In this document: piece by piece, positions 35,524 through 50,173 of the stretch | Layout of the letters: each line of letters begins with the position of its first letter | Position numbering within the stretch: the stretch's first letter is position 1 | The notes under the pieces: generated by a model | The model's database searches: none | What the model was told of the DNA's origin: nothing | Seen by the model: only the letters and a program-made list of their open reading frames with translations | Source of the DNA: Rhizophagus irregularis | Taxonomy: Eukaryota > Glomeromycota > Glomeromycetes > Glomerales > Glomeraceae | Reading direction: 5' to 3' | DNA: 64,000 nucleotides | Assembly: GCF_026210795.1 (NCBI RefSeq) | Contig: NC_089459.1 | Location: forward strand, 1,426,001-1,490,000 | Program-made: the position numbers and the translations under genes

Positions 35524-36485
35524 TCTAATGAAGGAAAGAAATTTTTTGATTGTCGTACACAGGTTTTGAACTTAATTGTATAGTTTTGTGTAACATTCCA
35601 ACCTATTTCGCGTCTCGCGCGCGGCTTTATAATAATTAATTACCTCTTACAAATATTACCAACCCAAACAAACCCTCTCATTAAACTTTTAACAAATTGG
35701 CATGAAACTTTAATCCTGTTGACAAATCTCAGTTTTTCATTTACCAAAAAATTTCGTATGTTAACTATCGTTTTTTTTTGTTTATCTTACTGTACGAAAA
35801 AATAATATCTAGCACAATATTCAAAAAAATACTCTACTGTAGAAAAAATGAGCTGCGTAAAGGTGAAATTGTTAAAATAAACCTTTACAAACCTTTACAA
35901 CTAATTTTGTCAATGTCTGATCTTTCGATATACCGATATACTATTAAAAACTTGATATACCGATAAAATTTTATTTTCCCACTATATGTGAGGACATATA
36001 AATATCGGTATAACTTTGATATAACGATATTTTCTAAAAATTTCATATATGTCCCGACATATCGTTATATAAAGGTTTGACTGTATACATTTATAAAAAA
36101 GTAGTGGGATCGTCCATTAGTCATTAGGATATTATTATGATTGGAGCCGATATTTTTATTTGTTTATTTTTACGAAATATAGTAAGTTTCCATTGATAAT
36201 CTTTTTAGTTGTTTATGTACATCTGGTTGGCCTTGTTAATTTCTAGTAATTTCCTATTTCCTTATGTAAATATGGTTAGGCAATATAATGATATAACAAA
36301 AAGTTCCGTAAACTTCCGATTTATCTTTTATAAATCTAACTCCTATAAGGCTAAAACTTCCCTCCTTAAAAGAACAAAGACATATTAGAGAAACTTTTTT
36401 TTCGAGTTATAAAGTCTATTTATTTTTTAAATAACAAATAGTTTTAAGTATTTCAAAGACTATTAATTTACCTTAGAACTAAACA
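35524..36485. promoter_or_regulatory. Divergent spacer between the pseudouridine enzyme and the histidine phosphatase
   Basis: This 962-base spacer holds both promoters, an isolated CpG-dense block (35607-35624) about 85-100 bases upstream of the minus-strand start, and a transposon end (35925-36085). The right part towards 36485 is AT-rich with no recognised operator. Confidence 0.4.
35925..36085 (-). mobile_element. Remnant end of a pogo/Tigger-like (Tc1-mariner) DNA transposon
   Basis: Read on the minus strand from 36085, the sequence begins TACAGTCAAACCTTTATATA, continues ACGATATGTCGGGACATAT, and carries repeated ATATAACGATAT and GATATACCGATA words. This is the usual terminal inverted repeat style of pogo-like elements, starting CAGTC next to a TA target. 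Only one clear end is present; no partner repeat and no transposase were found nearby, so this is a solitary relic or MITE fragment. Confidence 0.55.
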
Positions 36486-37661
36486 ATGCGACCACGTTTA
36501 ATTATTCTTGTTCGACATGGTCAATCAGAAGCTAATGTTGACATTTCTATTCATCGTACAATTCCCGATCACAAAATTAAGTTGACACAATTGGGAGTGG
36601 AACAAGCTATTAAAGCCGGGAGCCGTCTTAATGAATTGCTTAAACCTGAAGATACTGTTCAATTTTATGTTAGTCCTTACTTGAGAACTAGACAAACGTT
36701 TGAATGTATGTCTAAAGCATTAGATAAGGGAAGGTGGAGAGATTATGAAGAACCAAGATTAAGAGAACAAGGTAAGGAATTAAGATATATATCCATTAAT
36801 TGCATTTAACTTTATTGATTTTATTATTTCATGTAGACTGGGGAAATTTTCAAGGACCACCAGAGGAAATGGCAAGGATCAAAATGGAAAGAGCATCTTA
36901 CGGTCATTTGTTAGTATTTTTTATAATTTCATGTTTTTTAATCATTTCATAATTTGTTTATAAAAAAGTAATTGTCCGTCTCATTTATAGCTTTTATCGT
37001 ATACCGAACGGCGAAAGCGGTGCAGACGTATATGATAGGATATCTACTTTCCAAGAGACGTGAGCTAATATCATTTTTATTATTTAGCTTAATCGATTAA
37101 TTTAAACTTAATAAATTTGTTTGACTTTAGCCTACATCGTGCTTTCGCTTCTCCTAACTTTCCTTCTGTTCTGGTAATTGTCACTCATGGATTGCTATCA
37201 AGGTAAAAAACAAAATCTTTAAATATCATATATAACATCTGTATTCTAATTATCAAAGAACTTTCAGATTATTTGTAATGCGTTGGTTTCATTGGTCTGT
37301 TGAAGAATTTGAATCGTTAGAAAATTTGCGCTGTTGTGAGTTTGTAATCATGGAAAAAAATGAAGAAACAAATAAGTACAAGTTGAAGACAAAATTTAGA
37401 AAGTGGAGTAATTTTGAGTCTCCCGGACATTTTGATGATGAGGATGATGAAGGTAATAATAAATACTTAACTCCGAATGGAAAAAGATTTTTAAATGGAC
37501 ATTCGAGAAGTTATAGTGCTGACACGGGAGGAGAATTCAGCAGTGAGGATGTTATGGGTGATTCATCAGAATCGGATGAGAGAAGTGTGAATTCATCGTC
37601 AATTAGTATAAATGAAGAGATTATATTGAAAACTGAAGTAATTGAAGTCGATAACAAATAG
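36486..37661 (+). CDS. Histidine phosphatase (phosphoglycerate-mutase-like), Det1/SPAC5H10.03 type
   Basis: Five in-phase exons (36486-36771, 36837-36909, 36991-37059, 37131-37202, 37268-37661) give 297 residues. The catalytic RHG motif is in LIILVRHGQSEANVD, with the second Arg in YVSPYLRTRQTFE, the acid in REQDWGNFQ, and the second catalytic His in VIVTHGLLSRLFVMRWF. The spacing and the YRIPNGESGADVYDRIS segment match a fungal/plant branch of the histidine phosphatase superfamily whose physiological substrate is mostly unknown. The C-terminal 80 residues are acidic and Ser-rich (SSEDVMGDSSESDERSVNSS), likely disordered and phosphorylated. True glycolytic mutase is unlikely because the typical length and conserved tail of that enzyme are absent. 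Confidence 0.88.
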
Positions 37662-38012
37662 ACTTTTATTTATTAATTACTCATCATACAATCATTTTTA
37701 AATAGATCAAAGCATTATTTTGTATTAATATATTAAATAATTTAGATTGTATAAATCTAATTTAATTAATCAATTTTTTTTTTATATTATAACTAGAATA
37801 ATTATTATAAAATAAATGTTTAATGACAGATATAATTTTGTTAAGCAATATTAAATACCCGACGATCTCTATGCATGTAATGTAATGTATATGAATAAAG
37901 GATGATTTACAAATAAATTCACTTCCATAACACTCATAATAAGCGATCTTTCTTGATGCCAAATAATTAATTGATATATTTAAATTAAAATATTCTGTTC
38001 TCACTTATTAAA
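37662..38012. other. Convergent 3' spacer, no gene seen
   Basis: A 351-base AT-rich spacer between the histidine phosphatase stop (+) and the VPS28 stop (-). The open frames here are low-complexity and unsupported. Confidence 0.4.
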
Positions 38013-39089
38013 TTAATTCTTATCCGAAAGAGAACGATAAAATGCATTATTGGCGTTTTCGAGATCAAATAATAATTGTCGAATTTGTCCTTCATCAATT
38101 TCATCACAGGCTTTCATTCCATTTAATGTAATTAACCAATTTCTAACTTTTGCTTTACCCTCAAAATCGGCGGGTAACGAACTAACATTGTTTAAACTTT
38201 GCATTAATTCACCAAGCATAGGATGCAGTTCATCTACAGCCTTCATGCCTAGTTTCAACGCGTCCATAGTGGTAATAAAATGCTAAAAAATCAAAATAAT
38301 AAGAATTCTTATATTATTGCAATAATAAATAAAAGCAAAATTGAAACTTACATGCACTGTTTCAGCAACATATTGTGCAAATTTACTGTTATCATGTCCA
38401 GCGCCAGTGGGATGTTCAATAGTAGCTGGTACTCCTATTTTGAACCGATTTACCGCTGCTGGACATTCTAACTGAAATAATAATGAGTTTAATCCGAGAA
38501 ATATAAATATAAAAATCAAAGTGTAAATTAATACCTTATATTCATTCATAAACTTTTCAACATCTGTTACGGAATCACGCACCAAATTTAGTGCCGTTTT
38601 ATACTGTGCTATTAATCGTGCACAAGCTTGTGTATATCTATAAAGTATTGCGATTAATTTATTAGTCATAAAGGAATCCAATTTGAAAACAATATATATA
38701 TAACTAAGCTTACTCGTCAGCGGTGACAGAATCCCTAACATATGCTTTCTCTAAATGTTCCATTGTTACAATAATGGCATACAAATCCGCCAAATTCTCG
38801 TATTTTTCCCTGTCTTTATTGTTGGTATATAATCTAACTTCCTACAATAGAATTGAAAATTTACTTACGTTTAGCTTGGAAAATTTGAAAGGTAGGAAAT
38901 GACTTTACCTCATCAAGCACAAAATCTTAGATAAAAGAAGAATGAATAATTAATAACAAGTTATGTAATTCTTATTTTAATGGAAAATAAAGAAACCTTA
39001 CTGTGTTCTGAAGGAACAGGAGAAAATGAGGCTGTTATTGGAGGTCCATAGGCTGTGAGATAACTAAAGCTCGCTGGCGTATTAGCCAT
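38013..39089 (-). CDS. VPS28: ESCRT-I subunit VPS28
   Basis: VPS28 is part of ESCRT-I, which sorts ubiquitinated cargo into multivesicular bodies; its C-terminal helical bundle recruits ESCRT-II or ESCRT-III factors. Five or six exons run from ATG 39089 (MANTPASFSYLTAYG) to the stop at 38013. Conserved stretches are EEVRLYTNNKDREKYENLAD, LEKAYVRDSVTADEYTQACA, RLIAQYKTALNLV and LECPAAVNRFKIGVP for the core. The C-terminal domain has MDALKLGMKAVDELHPMLGE, LPADFEGKAKVRNWL and QIRQLLFDLENANNAFYRSL. The length, roughly 240 residues, is normal. An insertion of Gly/His-rich sequence (PTGAGHDNSK) sits between core and C-terminal domain. The gene shares a 196-base spacer with YIF1, also a membrane-trafficking gene. 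Confidence 0.94.
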
Positions 39090-39285
39090 TATTAAATTTT
39101 ATTATTTATTAGAAAAATAGCCATTGTTAAATTTTAAAATAAACAGTTCGAGAATGAACGTGAAAATGATCAGCCAATCACCATTGTCCAAGTAGATATT
39201 TGTTCAACATCGGCAGATATATTTCACTTTCGATATTTTCTTTCTCGACAAATATAACACACCCATATAACTTAGTCACTTCAAA
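39090..39285. promoter_or_regulatory. Compact bidirectional promoter, VPS28/YIF1
   Basis: Only 196 bases separate the outward-facing VPS28 and YIF1 start codons, so both promoters must overlap here. Both products act in endomembrane traffic. Near the YIF1 side there are pyrimidine-rich stretches (TTTCACTTTCGATATTTTCT at about 39221-39240). Confidence 0.6.
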
Positions 39286-40602
39286 ATGTATAATCAAAAC
39301 AATCCACCTAACTATCCCTATTATTCACAACAACAACATTCGACTTCTCCTCCTCCATTACAACACCCAATTCCCACTCACCCACCTATTCAAATGCGAG
39401 ACCCTCCGTCTTCACCCTCTCCTCCTACGCAACAGAGAATGACGCATCAACAACAACATATTCCACATCAACATCCGCATCAACATCCACATCAGCAACA
39501 TATACAACAAGTATCAACCGATTATAATATGTGGAATGATGCTACCACGCAAATGGGAATGCAATTTGGGAGATCTGCAATGATGGCAGGAAGTGAATAT
39601 GTCGAGAAAAATGTAAATATTACCTTTAAACATAATGCATGCTATATTAATTCTTTATTGTTTTTTACTTGTGTGGTAACTTTCTGGTTATGTTATGTAG
39701 ATTAACCGATATGTTAATTATCCTGCTTTAAAATATTATTTTAAAGTAAATAATTCATATGTAGCTCATAAAATAAGATTGTTGTTATTTCCATGGAGAC
39801 ATCGACCATGGTCACGACTTGTCAAACGATCTGAACAAAATGGACAAATGGAAGGATATAAACCACCCAGAGACGATATAAATTCACCAGATTTATATAT
39901 ACCGGTAATGGCGCTTGTAACATATGTGCTGCTTACAGGAATTGTTGCCGGCACTGAACACAAGTAAACTTTGATTTTCTTTCTTATGTAGATAATAGAT
40001 TTAAATATTTTTAATATACATGTATTTATATATACACATACATACATATATTTAGATTTCATCCGAGAGATTTGGGAGTAAATGCTACAACTGCATTTTT
40101 CCTTATGATTCTAGAACTGGCTTTTATAAAAGGAGGATGTTACTTATTAAATATTACTTCTGAAACTAGTATATTGGATGTATTGGCATATTCAGGATAT
40201 AAGTTTATTGGGTATTAATTTTATGTCTATTTTCATTTCTTCACATTAGTACCTTTTCTAATTGAAATATTAATTTTCATGGTTATTCAGTGTTATCATT
40301 ACTTTGCTTGTTAGTTTAATAGCGCCTTTTTGGATTGTTTTAGCAACTTTCATCTATACAGTTGCAGCAAATGGGTTTTTCTTGGTATTTATTACTTACC
40401 CCCTAAAATTGGTTTGATATTTTCCTTACCTTTTATTTATTTATTTTTGATTATATTATAGTTACGGTCACTTAAATATGTTGTTTTGCCTGATACAACA
40501 ACAACAAATACTGTCAATGTTCCACAACGACAAAGAAGAATTCATTTTCTTTTCCTCGTAGCGGCTCTTCAATTTGTCTTTATGTATTTCCTTATAAAAT
40601 AA
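39286..40602 (+). CDS. YIF1: YIF1 family ER-Golgi transport membrane protein
   Basis: Yif1 pairs with Yip1 in ER-to-Golgi vesicle traffic, binding Rab/Ypt GTPases. Five in-phase exons (39286-39612, 39701-39963, 40056-40211, 40291-40384, 40462-40602) give 326 residues, against about 314 in yeast. The N-terminus is a long Pro/Gln/His-rich disordered arm (HQHPHQHPHQQH) ending in MQFGRSAMMAGSEYVEKN, the region just before the Yif1 domain. The domain follows: VNYPALKYYFKVNNSYVAHK, LLLFPWRHRPWSR and PDLYIPVMALVTYVLL. Five hydrophobic segments then run to the C-terminus, the last being FLFLVAALQFVFMYFLIK. The His-rich arm is the only unusual part. Confidence 0.93.
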
Positions 40603-42145
40603 TTTATTTAGAAGAGAGAAAAAACTTTTTTATATTTGGAATAATGTGATAATATTAAAAAATCTTTATGATTTGTAATTAAAATGATTTTTATTATTTA
40701 TATGTGTATAATAAATTTATCAGTCTTATAATTTAAAAATTATAAAAAATCTCTATAAAATTTATTTAATGAATTAAATTTTAATATAGTTATGCCAATT
40801 TAATAACCAATCACCAAAAAGATAACTCTATTACCAATTCCAAGGGGGAGTTGATTAGTTCTTTCGATTAAATTTAGAGTTCCGTTAGCATTGTTAGCAT
40901 TTAAAGATATAAATGCTGATATATTGTATTCCTTAACTTTTTACAATATTATGCATCTATCAATGCTAAAGTCACGAAAATACCATCATTCGACGCGTCT
41001 TAATGCGACGAATTCAATGAGCTGTATTTTACGGGGGGTTTAAGTTTCAGGATTTCGAAATTTTATTATAGTTCCAACAAGATAACAAATATATACTAAA
41101 TTCAGAACTGAATAATTTTTGAGTGTTTTTACAGGATAATCTTATAAAAATAGAAAGAAAAAATTAGCCTTTTTCTTCAAACTCGAAGTTCCTTTCGAAC
41201 AAGATTACTTACTATTATATTAAGAGTATATTTAGCCAGAACTAACAATAATTATTCAAAAATGATTTGAAATGAGCATTGCAAAGGTCAGGATCAAAAA
41301 TCAAGGAATATTTATGAGTGTCCTTAAAAAAGATCTCTGATATTTATCTTATTAAGTTCTTACGATGCAAAATAATTGGAAATTTCAATAACAGTTGTGT
41401 TCGATTTTATATCGTATATTTGCATATAAGAAATTTTCGCTTTTTTCTGGTTGTTACAGTATTTGATCAACGAGCTTTAAGAAATTGGCAACCATTTTTA
41501 AATTTCATGTCTAATACTGAATAACGAATTTCAAACATTGAATACAACATCTTCCTATATAATTATCATATTTGTAAGTTGTTTGTCTTAATTTTTATAG
41601 TCATGAATTTAATTATGAAACATTAAAAAGGAGGAAAATTTTCGAGAGTTATTTTTTTTTTTTGACAAAATAATATTGTGCGAATGATCTTTGAATATTC
41701 GAGGCGTGTTTGTAAAGTAATTCCAGATATTTTTTTTCTGTTGGTTAACTTTTCCCTTTAATCATATATTGTACGAATAAATTGTTAGCAAGCCGGTTTT
41801 TAATGATTTCTTGAAGGAAGAATGTTCGCGTGCAACATACGAGAATTAGGTAATTTCTTATGTAGTTAGTTTTATTTCACCTTTGGCCGGAAATAATGGT
41901 ACTATGATATGTAACATAAAATTAGAAAGATTAGATATTCCCTGAATTTACACGTTTTTAATTTACTTTTTTATAAATTAGGATGATCAATGTCAAACGC
42001 GTTACTCGATCGAGAAAAAGATCATGTTTCTAGAGCATTTGCATTTGCTATATATCATATCGAAAATTTTTCTCGATCATTATGATCGTTAGATATTTCT
42101 TGATAGAATACCTTATAAAAAAAAAGCCTGTTTTACACGTAAACT
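40603..42145. promoter_or_regulatory. Intergenic with the MCM4 promoter
   Basis: About 1.5 kb of AT-rich DNA. No ORF is convincing. The last 200 bases are the MCM4 promoter and contain an 8-base palindrome AACGCGTT at 41996-42003, which includes the MluI cell-cycle box ACGCGT, about 145 bases before the MCM4 start. Another ACGCGT lies at about 40992-40997, farther away. Confidence 0.45.
41996..42003. promoter_or_regulatory. MCB-like element (ACGCGT) upstream of MCM4
   Basis: ACGCGT is the binding site of the fungal G1/S factor MBF, which drives replication genes including MCMs in yeasts. Here it sits in a perfect palindrome about 145 bases upstream of the ATG. A second copy is in MCM4 intron 1 at 42834-42839. 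The hexamer occurs around ten times in this window, several in exons, so the site is suggestive and not proof. Confidence 0.4.
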
Positions 42146-46396
<4,251 letters not shown>

Positions 46397-46602
46397 ATGC
46401 TTGTATAAAAAATATTCAATAAATAAAAAAAAAAAGTAATTTTTGTCATTGTTAAAAGAATTCGTGCATAATAAATAAATTCACGATATAATAATAAAAA
46501 ATCGCGTATTATTTATATGAAGCTGCCTTATATTGATTAATAAAGCTTTAAGCTTGTCTATCTTTATATATATACTGTATATAATATATATGAATGAAAT
46601 TA

Positions 46603-48684
46603 TTATAATAATCCTTGTCTCTTTAAATCGTCGTAAGTCTTTTTATTAAATACATTTCCCTCTTGATCCTCAAATTCTTCCATCGTATCTGCTTTAAATT
46701 CATCAGTTTTACCCGTACTTTTGAGTTTCTCCCATACTATAAAATTTAAGAAAGTTATTAACATATTACGGAATAGCACAAGAAATACAATATGGAGATA
46801 ATCCAACCCTAAGATATACTTACAAGCATAAGCATCTTCGATTAATGTAATTTCATGAAAATGACGGGTGTTAGGTATTCCCAAACATCTCATTCCATGA
46901 GCATGTCTCCATTCTTGAAAATGCCTATCGAATGCTTTCCTTCCCATATATACGTAATTGCCACAAATTTCGCATGGATACTCAACACCAAGACCATGTA
47001 ATTTATAAAGCCAATATGGAATTGGCTTACCATCCCAACCAAGAGGTAATTTAAGTGGATTGTAAATTTTATCTTCATCTTCTGATTCTGATTCTACATC
47101 ATCCACTTCTTCCGTCTCTAATTCCATCTTATTAAAAATAAGGGAATAATTTAAGCATGAAATAATTTAATAATAATAATAAATTAATGAATTAATGAAT
47201 TTGGATTATTACTTACTCTTCGTTCACGATCAGTTAAAGCTCGTTTTCTTTCAACATTGGCTTTAGTATCTTCACGTTGAGAACCTAAAACTTCAGCGTA
47301 TTTTTGTATCAATGCTTCAGTAAATGCAATTTCTTTTTCACGTTTATCTTTTCCTTCATCTACTTCTTTTTTTAATTTTTCATACGTTTCTGAATCTACT
47401 GATGTAATTCCTTTCTCTATCATTGATTTTGCGGATTTTATATGTTTTTTACTTTTCAAATGAGCATCATATACAGTCTTTTTTGAATAAGCTTTTTTAC
47501 CTTTTAAAATAATGAGAAATGTTGATTTATTAAAAAAGGTGGATAATTGAATTTTAAAATTGTATTTAGTTAGATACTTACATGCCACGCAAAACAAATC
47601 AGTAGAATCATCATCTGCACCAATTTGTTTTTCCCACCCATGAACTTTGCCTTGTGCCCATTTTTCATTAAATTCTCTTTCAGCCTCATTCCTTATATCG
47701 TCTAAATTAGAAAGCGGTTTAACCCTTTTGAAAAAACTCTCTAAATAATTTTTCAATTCTTTCAAGTATCTATTGAATAGATTAAATTGTTAAAAATTGT
47801 AAAATAAATTTAACCATCTACAAAAAAAAAAAAAGCTTATATCTACTTGAGATATTCTCCATTATATTTATGTTCTTTTGGATAATCCGAAAAGTGATCA
47901 AATTCACTTAAATAAGTTAAATAATCAGTTTTTTTAAAATTTTTTAAATTTACGTATTGTTCATGAAGAGCATGTAAATCTAAAAAACGACCACTCCCTT
48001 CTTCACCCGAAAAAAGTTTATCAATTTCTAAAAGGAAAAAAGTACAACAGATTATATAATTAAATATAAGTTATATTTGTATGTATTATATATTAATTAA
48101 AAAATTATTATTTAATAATACCATCATCATCTCCATTTTGTTTAGACTGATTAATAAATTCCAATTCCAAAGGTTCAACAGTTTCATTAGGATATCTTCT
48201 ATGATAATCTTTAATTGCTTTCAATCTACCGTAAAATTCACTAAATTCTGAAGTACCAGATAAAGCATCGATTTCAGTTTTTCGTGCTCTATAAATATAA
48301 AATAAAATAGAATAAAATATAATTAAAAGTTTTAAAATAATAATTGTTTGCTTTAATTGATAATTACCCGTCAGTATCCTCATATAACTCGTGTAAAAAT
48401 TTACTTCTGGAACTAATTCTATCAAGGAAATCGCTAACTCTATGCTCTCGTATTAATCTTTCTTTATGCTGTTTGTAATTATTTTAAATAAAATATATTA
48501 TCAAAGATTCAAATTTATTATTAAAAGTTTGAAAAAGAAAATAAAAAATTTTATTACTGATCAAAAAACTAAAAACTTGCAAACCAACAGATTTTGTTTC
48601 CTTAATAAATTGATCTACAATAGCTTGTTCTAAACGTTCAATTTCTTCATGAGCTTTTCTTTGTTGTTCTAAGATGCTTTCCAT
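46603..48684 (-). CDS. SF3A3: Splicing factor SF3A3 (Prp9/SF3a60)
   Basis: SF3a60 is part of the SF3a complex of U2 snRNP, needed to form the pre-spliceosome. About seven exons run from ATG 48684 ([19 protein letters not shown]) to the stop at 46603, around 495 residues against 501 in human. Recognisable parts are [36 protein letters not shown] and LEFINQS (SF3a60-binding helical region), then [21 protein letters not shown]2H2-type finger follows at [20 protein letters not shown], and the C-terminal zinc finger is [20 protein letters not shown] followed by [15 protein letters not shown]. The end LKRQGLL is near the family consensus. It is head-to-head with the small gene at 48974. Confidence 0.95.
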
Positions 48685-48973
48685 TGTGTTAAATATGAAA
48701 TGAAAATTGGAAATAGAACGAAAAAAAAAATCGAGCAAAAACAAATCTATATAGATCCAGTGATGGACATATATATACAGTATAAATGAATTTTAGAATA
48801 TGTCACATGACTATTTTGGCCAGAATTATGAAATTATGAAATAAATAAATACATAAAACTGCTGTGCTACTTTATACTATACGATGCACTGTTGATCAGT
48901 TAGAAACTCTGTTTATTATTTAATACTGTATTTTGAGTTTATTTCGGAACTTCTTTCAACTTCTTGAATAATT
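48685..48973. promoter_or_regulatory. Compact divergent spacer, SF3A3 and small disordered protein
   Basis: 289 bases separate two outward-facing starts. A TATATATACAGTATAAATG stretch at about 48770-48788 could serve either side. No operator is recognised. Confidence 0.45.
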
Positions 48974-49853
48974 ATGTCAGAATACAAACCAGAATCATCT
49001 ACTTCACCTAAACCCTCAGAAGAGAAAAAAACCATGAGTGGTTTTTCAATGTCTATTCAATCAAGTAAAACGAAAATTTTAGGAAATAAAAGTGTTTTAA
49101 AGAAACGCAGAATAACTGACGATCAGGAAGAAGAAACAGAACGACAAACTATAGAGTACATTTCTGTGTTTGAAGATAAAAAATCTAAAAAGTAATTTTT
49201 TTTTTATAAATTATTCTTGATATGAATTTTTTGATTTATTTTTAAAACTAATGTCTTTTGATTTTGGTTTCCTAGTCTAGAAGGCATTATTTTAACAACA
49301 AAATTTTAATAATATTTTTTATAGTCTCAATCTAAAGAAAAAACAAACTCAATCAAGAACAACTAAGAAAAGTACAAATGAAAAAGATAATAAAGATTTA
49401 GATGCTCCAGAATATTTAACAAATAATGCTGGATTGTCTTTTGGTTTAAATATTACGAAAAAATCTACAAACAATCCAAAGGAAAAACGAGAGAGTATAT
49501 TGGCAAAAATTAAGAATAGTCAAAAGAAAGAACAATTAAGTGATAACAAAGACAATAAAATTTTGTCAAATGAAAAACTTGAACCTGAACCTGAAAAATC
49601 ATTAAAGGAACAAGCCTTGGAAGAACTTTTAAAAGGTTTGCTATGATGAAAATTAAACTCGTTAACTCGATAAAACATTACAAACAAGTTCTAATTATTA
49701 TTATCTTTTTTAGAACCAGAAAAAGAGGAGACTATTGATGAGCCAGATGAGGAGCAAATAATTAGAAAGACATCGTTTAAATTGTTAAATGAAGATATAA
49801 TTAAAGATAAAACACATTCTCGAAAACGAAATCGTAGTCCAAGCAGCGAGTAA
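48974..49853 (+). CDS. Small disordered charged protein, weakly like the N-terminus of Spp2/GPKOW splicing factors
   Basis: Three in-phase exons (48974-49191, 49325-49635, 49714-49853) give about 222 residues, Lys/Glu/Ser-rich with no hydrophobic core. FSMSIQSSKTKILGNKSVLK, then TIEYISVFEDKK, GLNITKKS and EQALEELLKE recall the linear motifs ahead of the G-patch in Spp2/GPKOW, partners of the spliceosomal helicase Prp2. That similarity is from memory and weak. The G-patch itself (usually LLRGMGW) is absent here and in the 300 bases that follow. The C-terminus HSRKRNRSPSSE is an RS-like nuclear tail. It shares a spacer with SF3A3. The exon structure is convincing; the function is open. Confidence 0.62.
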
Positions 49854-50173
49854 ATTAATTTAAATATAATTACATACTCGAAATTTTAATAATTCGGATT
49901 ATATGAAATAAAATAATAGATGAGTTATTATATTGAACAATATCTGATTTTGTGCAGAAATAATAAATATATATTATATGGTGCCGTTCATTTCAATTTT
50001 GACATAATATATGCGTCAATTGAATTTTGAGTTTCAAATTTTATTTTCGAAAGTTGTGATATGTGACATTTATGTGACATTAAAAAATAAGTCAATAAAC
50101 CGATCGATCACATTGACATATTTACCATGTGATATAAAGTGGCATATAAAAATATAATACATACAAAAGGGAT
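49854..50173. other. Convergent 3' spacer, no gene seen
   Basis: 320 AT-rich bases between the small protein's stop and the ATP-citrate lyase stop. GTGACATTTATGTGACATT near 50060-50080 is a short direct repeat. Nothing else stands out. Confidence 0.4.

Noticed and set aside
41318-41524. 68-codon open frame upstream of MCM4
   Set aside because: Starts and ends in low-complexity AT-rich DNA with no motif; too short to support alone.
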